Below, piece by piece: positions 6,030-11,484 of a stretch of 11,484 bases of DNA. The stretch lies in assembly GCA_029859455.1 (NCBI GenBank), contig JAOUDE010000045.1, positions 1 to 11,484 of the forward strand, read 5' to 3'. The notes beneath the pieces are model-generated. The model made no database searches and was not told the DNA's origin. It was given only the letters and a program-made list of their open reading frames with translations. This DNA is from Ignavibacteria bacterium (GTDB lineage: Bacteria; Bacteroidota; Ignavibacteria; UBA10030; UBA6906). The translations under genes and the position numbers were made by a program. How positions within the stretch are numbered: the first letter of the stretch is position 1; every line of letters starts with the position of its first letter.

Positions 6030-7460
6030 ATGAAACCGATTCTGATTGCAATACTGTTCATTGTTACCGTTTCCGGCTCGATGAGGGGGCAGCTCGACCG
6101 GACCGTCCGTCCGGAACCGGGCCCGACACCACCGTTGACGCTCCCCGAGATTCAGCGGTCATCTCTCGATAACGGACTTGCGATCATGCTCGTTGAGCAT
6201 CATGAGCTGCCGGTCGTCGAGGTCAGCATGGTGATCATGTCCGGCTCCGCGCATGATCCGCCGGGCATGGCTGGCCTTGCTGATCTCACAACATCGATGA
6301 TGGATGAGGGAACAGGAAAGAGGGACGCTCTGCAAATCGCTGACGACCTTGAATTTCTGGGTGCCAGTGTTTCCGTCAGTTCCGGCCTCGATGCTTCCAC
6401 TGCCTCGCTGGTGACACTGAAAGAACATCTGGGCCCGGCGATGGAAATCTATGCTGATGTTCTTCTGGATCCCTCATTTCCCGAGACGGAGTGGGAGAGA
6501 GTGCGGAAGTCACACCTGACCAGCCTGCTTCAGCAGAAGGACAGGCCCGGAACGGTTGCGGGAAAGGTGTTCAACCTGATCACGTTCGGTCCGGAGCATC
6601 CGTACGGCAGGCCGTCCGATGGGACAGAGGAGTCGGTGGAATCAATCACCATCGCTGACATGCGACGGTTCTACTCCGAACACTTCCGCCCCAATAACGC
6701 GACCGTGATTGTGGTGGGTGATGTGACGATGCCTGAGGTCAGGGAAGTCCTGGAAACATACTTTCGCGGCTGGAAGGCCGGAAGCCGGATTGAAACCAGG
6801 ACGCCTGCCCCGGCGCCGGTCGCATCAACCCGGATCTACCTGATTGACAAGCCGGAAGCGGCTCAATCGGAGATCAGGATCGGGCATGTCGGTGTGAATC
6901 GCGGAACGGCGGATTATTTCGCCCTGACGGTGATGAACACGATTCTCGGGGGCCAGTTCTCGAGCCGTATCAACATGAACCTTCGGGAGACGAAGGGGTA
7001 CACCTATGGTGCGCGTACAGGGTTCTCCATGCGGAAAGAGGCGGGGCCGTTCACCGCGTCCGCGGCGGTCAAATCGGCGGTCACCGACAGTTCCGTGATC
7101 GAATTCATGAGTGAACTGAACAGGATGATCAATGAAGATGTGACGGAAGATGAGCTGCAGTTTGCGAAGAATTCGCTGATACGCCGCGAGCCGAGGAATT
7201 TCGAAACTCCCGGCCAGATCGCCGGTCAGCTGGAGTCACTGGTCCTGTACGGGCTCCCCGATGACTACTTTGCGACCTATGTGCAGAATTTTCAGAAAGT
7301 TTCGATTGCTGACGTCAGGCGCGTGGCGGAACGCTATCTTCACCCGGCGGAGATGAATATCGTGATCGTCGGTGATGTCGCTGAGGTAAGGGATGGGCTC
7401 GGTTCTCTCGGGTATGGTGACGTCGTGATGCTCGACGCAGACGGCAACCGGACGAACTGA
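6030..7460 (+). CDS. Exported M16B peptidase-like protein, non-catalytic partner subunit
   Basis: This 476-aa M16 protein is the partner of the preceding gene. ATG 6030 is preferred: GGAG at 6016-6019 precedes it and it opens a signal peptide (MKPILIAILFIVTVSGSM). An ATG at 5994 overlaps the upstream stop (ATGA) and would add 12 residues, so coupled reinitiation is possible. The zinc-motif position is lost: the segment aligning with HLFEH reads D85-L-T-T88-S89. The C-terminal M16 domain keeps the Arg/Tyr substrate-binding pair (R319 and Y326 in LRETKGYTYGA), which the catalytic subunit lacks. This division of labour is known for two-subunit bacterial M16B proteases and mitochondrial processing peptidase. 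It should be inactive alone. The substrate is unknown; export suggests peptide or protein turnover in the envelope. Confidence 0.93.
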   Translation: MKPILIAILFIVTVSGSMRGQLDRTVRPEPGPTPPLTLPEIQRSSLDNGLAIMLVEHHELPVVEVSMVIMSGSAHDPPGMAGLADLTTSMMDEGTGKRDALQIADDLEFLGASVSVSSGLDASTASLVTLKEHLGPAMEIYADVLLDPSFPETEWERVRKSHLTSLLQQKDRPGTVAGKVFNLITFGPEHPYGRPSDGTEESVESITIADMRRFYSEHFRPNNATVIVVGDVTMPEVREVLETYFRGWKAGSRIETRTPAPAPVASTRIYLIDKPEAAQSEIRIGHVGVNRGTADYFALTVMNTILGGQFSSRINMNLRETKGYTYGARTGFSMRKEAGPFTASAAVKSAVTDSSVIEFMSELNRMINEDVTEDELQFAKNSLIRREPRNFETPGQIAGQLESLVLYGLPDDYFATYVQNFQKVSIADVRRVAERYLHPAEMNIVIVGDVAEVRDGLGSLGYGDVVMLDADGNRTN

Positions 7461-7468
7461 GGCCGAAC

Positions 7469-8137
7469 ATGTTCATCGGTCATATTGCAGTCGCCCTGGG
7501 TGCAAAAAAGTTCGCACCGCGCACCTCGCTCGGGACGCTGATGTTCTCAGCGCAGTTTCTGGATCTGCTCTGGCCGCTGTTTCTGTTGTGGGGAGTCGAG
7601 CACGTGCGCATCGATCCGGGGAATACAGCGGTTACCCCGCTCGATTTCTACGACTACCCGCTTACCCACAGCCTCCTCACCGCGATGGCCTGGGCAGTCC
7701 TGGTCGCAGGGACGCATTATCTCACTCTGAGGGAGGCGAGGACTGCGGTTGTCCTCTATCTTGTCGTCCTGAGTCACTGGGTGCTTGATTTCATCACCCA
7801 CAGGCCGGACCTTCCGTTGATTCCGGGCATGGATACTCTGGTTGGACTCGGCCTCTGGAATTCCGTGGGAGGGACGATAGCGGTCGAACTGGCGATGTTT
7901 CTTGCCGGGACTGCTCTGTATGTTCAGACAACTGTTCCGCGGATCATGATGGGACGCCTCGGTCTCTGGCTTCTGCTCAGCTTTCTCCTGGTGACCTGGG
8001 TGATCAATATTTTCGGACCCCCGCCGGCCGACGAGCGGCTGGTGGCATTTGCGGGACTTGGCCTCTGGCTGCTGGTTCTTGCCGGTTTCGGCGTGGACCG
8101 GGCGAGAGAGCTGCGAAACGATTCGGAGGATTCATGA
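7469..8137 (+). CDS. Multi-pass membrane protein, YdjM/DUF457-like (putative metal-dependent hydrolase)
   Basis: This 222-aa protein has about six hydrophobic segments (residues 22-43, 68-84, 93-110, 124-152, 164-184, 190-209). Polar residues typical of YdjM/DUF457-type membrane proteins lie at membrane borders: H5 (FIGHIAVAL), D32 (QFLDLLWP), H67 (YPLTHSLL), and H103, D107 and H111 (SHWVLDFITHRPD). In that family such His/Asp residues are thought to bind a metal, and members are annotated as membrane-bound metal-dependent hydrolases; activity on a lipid-like substrate is inference. It starts eight bases after the M16 stop with only a weak GAGG upstream, and its stop overlaps the next start (ATGA 8134-8137). 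It could equally be an uncharacterised membrane protein without enzymatic activity. Confidence 0.75.
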   Translation: MFIGHIAVALGAKKFAPRTSLGTLMFSAQFLDLLWPLFLLWGVEHVRIDPGNTAVTPLDFYDYPLTHSLLTAMAWAVLVAGTHYLTLREARTAVVLYLVVLSHWVLDFITHRPDLPLIPGMDTLVGLGLWNSVGGTIAVELAMFLAGTALYVQTTVPRIMMGRLGLWLLLSFLLVTWVINIFGPPPADERLVAFAGLGLWLLVLAGFGVDRARELRNDSEDS

Positions 8138-9123
8138 GACACGCACTGTTCGCACTGATCATTCTCGCGTGCACGGCCGATCTGCACGCCCAGCTTGTTC
8201 ACACCTACTCGATCGTGGCTCGTGACTCGGTGACCGGCGAGATCGGTGTTGCGGTCCAGTCGCACTGGTTCTCGGTCGGCTCGATTGTAACATGGGCGGA
8301 AGCAGGGGTTGGTGCCGTGGCCACGCAATCGCTGGTTGACCCGGCGTACGGTCCGCTCGGTCTTGACCTGATGAGACAGGGGAAGACCGCGGCTCAGTCG
8401 CTCGACGGTCTGCTTGCCACGGATGCCGGACGTGAAGTTCGTCAGGTGGCCATGATCGATGCGGAAGGAAATGTCGCAGTGCACACAGGATCGAACTGCA
8501 TCAAAGAGGCGGGCCACCATGCCGGAAGGGGATACTCTGTGCAGGCGAATCTGATGTTGAACGATGCGGTCTGGCCGGCGATGGCTGAAGCGTATGAGCG
8601 TGCGGAGGGGGACCTTGCTGACCGGATGATGGCTGCCCTGGATGCGGGGGAGGCCGCCGGAGGAGATATCCGGGGAAGGCAATCTGCGGCGATCCTCATC
8701 GTGAAGGGTGAGTCGACCGGGAGAGTCTGGGCGGACCGCGTGATGGAGCTCCGTGTGGAAGATCATCCGGAGCCGCTCACGGAACTGAGGAGGCTGATCA
8801 GAGTCCACCGCGCGTACGACCATATGAACCGCGGCGATCTCGCGATCGAACATAATGACGTGGAGTCAGCACTCCACGAGTATGGCAGCGCGCAGGAACT
8901 GTTTCCGGAGAACCTGGAGATGAAGTTCTGGACTGCCATCTCGCTCGTGAACGCGGAACGAGTGGACGATGCCCTTCCTTTGTTCAGGGATATCTTCGTT
9001 CAGGATGTGAACTGGGCGACACTGGTTCCCCGGCTTCCCGCATCCGGGATCCTGACGGACGATCAGGATGTCATCCAGCGGATTCTTTCGATGGTTCCGA
9101 AACAGGGACCGAGGCCCCGTTGA
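8134..9123 (+). CDS. Exported DUF1028 (Ntn-hydrolase-like) protein with helical-repeat tail
   Basis: This 329-aa protein has a signal peptide (MRHALFALIILACTADLHA, cleavage near residue 19-20) followed by a DUF1028 domain over about residues 23-205. Family landmarks are TYSIVARD (24-31), GVAVQS (38-43), VGAVATQS (59-66), YGPLGLDLM (72-80) and the highly conserved GGDIRGRQSAA (176-186). DUF1028 has an N-terminal-nucleophile-hydrolase-like fold in sequence classifications, but its biochemical activity is not established to my knowledge. The C-terminal part (about 218-300) is helical and TPR-like, with two repeats around DLAIEHNDVESALHEYGSA and LVNAERVDDALPLFRDIF; many DUF1028 proteins carry a different or no tail. 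Its start overlaps the stop of the membrane protein by four bases, so the two are probably co-translated and may act together at the membrane. Confidence 0.88.
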   Translation: MRHALFALIILACTADLHAQLVHTYSIVARDSVTGEIGVAVQSHWFSVGSIVTWAEAGVGAVATQSLVDPAYGPLGLDLMRQGKTAAQSLDGLLATDAGREVRQVAMIDAEGNVAVHTGSNCIKEAGHHAGRGYSVQANLMLNDAVWPAMAEAYERAEGDLADRMMAALDAGEAAGGDIRGRQSAAILIVKGESTGRVWADRVMELRVEDHPEPLTELRRLIRVHRAYDHMNRGDLAIEHNDVESALHEYGSAQELFPENLEMKFWTAISLVNAERVDDALPLFRDIFVQDVNWATLVPRLPASGILTDDQDVIQRILSMVPKQGPRPR

Positions 9124-9154
9124 CTACTTTCATTCACTTTACTCTCTGGTTACT

Positions 9155-10249
9155 ATGAGCAGATTCAAAGGGGTTCTTGAGATCGATCACAAACGGTTTG
9201 GCTTTGTCCGTCAACTCGAAGAAAGTCTCGCGCCGGAGGGGAAAACGGTGTTTGTCCCCCCTTCGATCATCACCCAGTATGGTCTGCGCCCCGGGGTAGT
9301 GCTGGAAGGTGATTCCGAGAAGAAAGGAAAGAAAAGCCCCCAGTTGTCGGTGCTCGAAAGCGTGAATGGGATGACCCCGGGCAAATGGAAAAATGTGAGA
9401 GAGTTTACCCAGCATCAGCCGGTCACTCCGCATCGACGCCTCACGCTCGAAGGAAGGGGGCTCCCTTCCTCGATGCGGATTGTGGATCTCTTCTGTCCGA
9501 TTGGAAAGGGGCAGCGCTCCCTGATCGTTTCTCCGCCGAAGGCGGGAAAGACCGTGTTGATGCAGCAGCTTGCACACGCCATCAGTGAGAATCATCCCGA
9601 AATCGATCTGCTCGTGCTGCTGATCGACGAGCGCCCCGAGGAAGTGACCGATATGCAAAGGACCATCCACGGGGAGGTGTTTGCGAGCTCGAGTGACAGC
9701 GAGCGGGGGAGGCATGTACGGCTTGCGCAGATCGTGCTGGAGTATGCGAAACGAAAAGTGGAAACGGGGAAGGATGTCGTGGTGCTGCTCGACTCGCTGA
9801 CCCGGCTGGGGCGCGCCTTCAACCTGTATCAGAAGAGCAGCGGAAGGACTCTCTCGGGCGGAGTCGATGCCCGTGCACTGGAGATTCCGAAACGGATCTT
9901 CGGTGCCGCCCGGCAGTGTGAGGATGGCGGATCACTGACCGTGATTGCGACGGCGCTGATCGAAACCGGTTCACGAATGGATGAGCTGATCTTTCAGGAG
10001 TTCAAGGGAACCGGAAACATGGAGCTGGTGCTGGACCGTGAAATGGCGAACGAGCGGATTTTTCCTTCGATCAATCTGAATGACTCAGGGACAAGGCGAG
10101 AGGAGATTCTGTTCGGTGAGCTGGCCCGCTATCACCAGTCCCTCCGACGGTCGGTTGCCCGGAAGTCACCGCGCGAAGCGATGCTGGCGGTGCAAAAACT
10201 TGTCGACCAGTATCCAACCAACAACGATTTGCTGGCGAAGTTCGGGTAA
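9155..10249 (+). CDS. rho: Transcription termination factor Rho, short form without N-terminal helical domain
   Basis: This is a 364-aa Rho, the hexameric RNA-dependent ATPase that ends transcription. The first ATG in frame is at 9155 with no clear ribosome binding site; the frame is open back to 9068 but that part overlaps the DUF1028 gene. The cold-shock-like RNA-binding domain (about residues 3-80) begins directly with FKGVLEI, so the N-terminal three-helix domain is absent. Motor motifs match E. coli with a constant 52-residue offset: Walker A PPK129AGK132T, catalytic E159 (IDERPEE), Walker B D213 (LLDSLTRLGRA), Q-loop SGRTLSGGVDARAL, R-loop with R274 replacing Lys (ETGSRMDE), and arginine finger R314 (SGTRREE). 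All catalytic residues are present, so it should be active. Whether it is the only Rho in the genome cannot be told from this window. Confidence 0.96.
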   Translation: MSRFKGVLEIDHKRFGFVRQLEESLAPEGKTVFVPPSIITQYGLRPGVVLEGDSEKKGKKSPQLSVLESVNGMTPGKWKNVREFTQHQPVTPHRRLTLEGRGLPSSMRIVDLFCPIGKGQRSLIVSPPKAGKTVLMQQLAHAISENHPEIDLLVLLIDERPEEVTDMQRTIHGEVFASSSDSERGRHVRLAQIVLEYAKRKVETGKDVVVLLDSLTRLGRAFNLYQKSSGRTLSGGVDARALEIPKRIFGAARQCEDGGSLTVIATALIETGSRMDELIFQEFKGTGNMELVLDREMANERIFPSINLNDSGTRREEILFGELARYHQSLRRSVARKSPREAMLAVQKLVDQYPTNNDLLAKFG

Positions 10250-10281
10250 AGATGGCACGAGGAGAAGACAATTGACGGTCA

Positions 10282-10299
10282 CCGGACGGAGGAATCCGG
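10282..10299 (+). other. Small hairpin in the gap between rho and the OmpA-like gene
   Basis: CCGGA (10282-10286) and TCCGG (10295-10299) pair around an 8-base loop in the 128-base gap after rho. The stem is short and no U-tract follows, so it is not a convincing intrinsic terminator. The rest of the gap (10250-10377) shows no gene and no clear promoter. Confidence 0.2.
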
Positions 10300-10377
10300 G
10301 AACAAAATCACACGGGCATGGTATTACAGGTACACCTCCGCTAGATCAGGTCCTTATAACCATAAAATGAGGAATCA

Positions 10378-11064
10378 ATGAAAGCAACCGCCATCATCGC
10401 GGTCATGCTCGCTATTCTTCTTGCCCTCCTTGCCTTCTTTTTCATTCAGCGAGAGTCGGAATGCCGGAACGAAGCGGCCATTGTGCAACACCGTGTTGCC
10501 GAGCTCCGGTTCGAGGTAGATAAACTCAGAACGGAAAAAGCTGGCCTGGTGCAGGAGCTCCAGGAGGAACTTGGCAGTCTCTCGCAGGAAAAGGAAGAAG
10601 AAATTTCCACCATGAAGGAGGCGTATGAGGCGCTCCTCCTGGAGATGAAGTCCGAAATCAGCGAAGGACAGGTGACGATCACGCAGCTCGCAGACCGCCT
10701 CTCAATCAGTGTTGTCGACCGGATCCTTTTTCCATCCGGAGAGGCTGATATTACCTCCGATGGACTGGAGGTCCTGAAACGGGTGGCTGAGATCCTCGGG
10801 AATGTAGGAGGAAAGATGATCCAGGTGGAAGGCCATACAGACAATGTCCCGATCAGCACGCGCCTTCAAAAGAAGTTCCCGACGAATTGGGAGCTTTCAA
10901 CCGCCCGGGCGACGAATGTCGTGCGGTTCCTTCAGCAATCCTCCATCGACGGGAGTCGACTGCGTGCGGTCGGATTCTCCGAGTACCGCCCGGTGGCTAC
11001 GAACGAAACGGTAAATGGCCGCAGCCAGAACCGGCGAATTGAGATTGCTTTGTTGTCGGACTGA
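10378..11064 (+). CDS. Inner-membrane-anchored OmpA/MotB-type peptidoglycan-binding protein
   Basis: This 228-aa protein has a short cytoplasmic start, one membrane segment (residues about 4-23, an uncleaved anchor rather than a lipobox), a coiled-coil-rich charged linker (about 30-100) and an OmpA-family domain (about 111-226). The domain has LFPSGEADIT near 117-126, GHTDNVP (152-158, with D155), NWELSTARA (170-178, with R177) and the terminal NRRIEI (218-223). D155 and R177 correspond to the Asp/Arg pair that grips diaminopimelate in peptidoglycan. ATG 10378 is preceded by GAGGA at 10369-10373. The architecture matches MotB-like stator or envelope-spacer proteins; no MotA-like partner is adjacent, so a structural tether between inner membrane and cell wall is the safer reading. 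Confidence 0.9.
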   Translation: MKATAIIAVMLAILLALLAFFFIQRESECRNEAAIVQHRVAELRFEVDKLRTEKAGLVQELQEELGSLSQEKEEEISTMKEAYEALLLEMKSEISEGQVTITQLADRLSISVVDRILFPSGEADITSDGLEVLKRVAEILGNVGGKMIQVEGHTDNVPISTRLQKKFPTNWELSTARATNVVRFLQQSSIDGSRLRAVGFSEYRPVATNETVNGRSQNRRIEIALLSD

Positions 11065-11066
11065 CG

Positions 11067-11098
11067 AGCATCGCGCCTGTGAGCTCCGGTGCGCTGCT
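11067..11098 (+). terminator. Post-stop hairpin after the OmpA-like gene, without U-tract
   Basis: Two bases after the stop codon (TGA 11062-11064), 11067-11077 pairs with 11088-11098 around a 10-base loop. This gives an 11-position GC-rich stem with one mismatch and one G-U pair. No run of T follows, so it is not a textbook intrinsic terminator. It may protect the transcript 3' end or act with Rho. Confidence 0.4.
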
Positions 11099-11174
11099 GA
11101 ACCTCTGCAATTCAGAAACCGGTACGGACAGAGTCCCTGACTTGTTTGTGCCGAAACAATGAAAGGAAAGATCG

Positions 11175-11484
11175 ATGAAGCGGTTGATCATCACATTCCT
11201 CATCGTCGTTGGTGCGACTCACTCCATCGTCTGGGCGCAGCAGGGAAGCAGACTGGAGCGGATAATCAAGAGCGGAGAGCTGAGGGTGGGTACGAGCGGG
11301 CGCCAGCCGCCGATGACCGCCCGCTCAAAGGACGGCGAGCTCATGGGGTACGAGATCGAGCTGGCGGTGATGCTCGCCGAAGTGATGAACCTGAGGGTCC
11401 GGTTTGTCCAGATGGCGTTCTCTGACCTTCTGCCATCGCTCGAGGAAGGGACCGTGGATGTTGTGATGTCAGGTATGACCATCA
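11175..11484 (+). CDS. Amino-acid-type periplasmic solute-binding protein (3' partial)
   Basis: An open frame from ATG 11175 runs to the window edge with no stop (103 complete codons). AAAGGAAAG at 11162-11170 precedes the start. The product begins with a signal peptide (MKRLIITFLIVVGATHSIVWA) without a lipobox Cys. It then enters the family-3 bacterial extracellular solute-binding fold: LERIIKSGELRVGTSG, a PPM/KDGELMGYEIELAVMLAE segment, and EEGTVDVVMSGMTI. These match polar-amino-acid ABC-transporter binding proteins (SBP_bac_3), in which the VGTS and GTVD regions line the ligand cleft. Related domains also occur in lytic transglycosylases (MltF type) and arogenate dehydratase-like proteins, which cannot be excluded without the rest. 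Ligand unknown; transporter permease and ATPase genes, if present, lie beyond the window. Confidence 0.88.
   Translation, partial: MKRLIITFLIVVGATHSIVWAQQGSRLERIIKSGELRVGTSGRQPPMTARSKDGELMGYEIELAVMLAEVMNLRVRFVQMAFSDLLPSLEEGTVDVVMSGMTI

Noticed and set aside
7924..8853. 309-codon open frame on the minus strand
   Set aside because: It lies antisense to the membrane protein and DUF1028 genes, both with clear family signatures; its own translation is Arg/Ser/His-rich with no recognisable domain.
9068..9154. In-frame upstream extension of Rho
   Set aside because: It overlaps the end of the DUF1028 gene and its translation does not resemble the Rho N-terminal helical domain.
9120..9156. TTGACT ... 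TACTAT as a promoter for rho
   Set aside because: The two boxes are about 25 bases apart, too far for a sigma-70-type promoter, and the second overlaps the start codon.
10272..10360. TTGACG (10272) and TATAAC (10355) as a promoter before the OmpA-like gene
   Set aside because: They are too far apart to pair and neither has a convincing partner at 16-18 bases.
10378..11064. MotB flagellar stator protein
   Set aside because: The C-terminal domain is MotB/OmpA-like, but no MotA-type gene or other flagellar gene is near, and the membrane segment lacks the usual stator Asp context; a generic OmpA-domain call is safer.

Overview
This is a fully co-directional bacterial segment: every gene I can support lies on the + strand, gaps are short, and several stop/start codons overlap. 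Base composition looks moderately GC-rich (estimated by eye) and most starts have a recognisable GGAG-type ribosome binding site. The gene content suggests the Bacteroidota/Ignavibacteria (FCB) side of the tree: a free-standing four-helix-bundle (23S rRNA intervening-sequence type) protein, paired exported M16 proteases, an exported DUF1028 protein and a short Rho. That is an inference from gene content only. I see no phage, transposase, tRNA, rRNA or CRISPR array.

Layout. 1-139 is the 3' end of a probable formyltransferase-like gene, overlapping by four bases an unrecognised 139-aa protein (136-555). A divergent Fpg/Nei-type DNA glycosylase starts one base later on GTG (557-1408). An exported M28 zinc aminopeptidase-like protein (1443-3110) follows. 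Its stop codon lies inside a run of five degenerate 8-bp repeats that lead into a four-helix-bundle gene (3184-3555). Next come a DinB-fold protein (3589-4095) and an overlapping isoprenylcysteine-methyltransferase-like membrane protein (4068-4634). Two consecutive M16 peptidase genes (4654-5997, 6030-7460) split the catalytic motifs between them: zinc site in the first, Arg/Tyr pair in the second. A YdjM/DUF457-like membrane protein (7469-8137) overlaps by ATGA an exported DUF1028 protein with a helical-repeat tail (8134-9123). A Rho factor without the N-terminal helical domain (9155-10249), an inner-membrane-anchored OmpA-domain protein (10378-11064), a post-stop hairpin, and the 5' end of an amino-acid-type periplasmic binding protein (11175 to the window edge) complete the window.

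How it fits together. Most products are exported or membrane-bound (M28, two M16, DUF1028, OmpA-like, binding protein), so the theme is envelope and peptide processing, mixed with two nucleic-acid housekeeping functions (glycosylase, Rho). 4654-7460 is a convincing functional pair and 7469-9123 a likely translationally coupled pair. The rest looks like ordinary co-directional packing. I did not find a clear new defence or mobile system. The items most worth a second look are the glycosylase with altered catalytic-loop residues, the octamer-repeat/four-helix-bundle cassette, the truncated Rho with its G-poor leader, and the DUF1028/membrane-protein pair.
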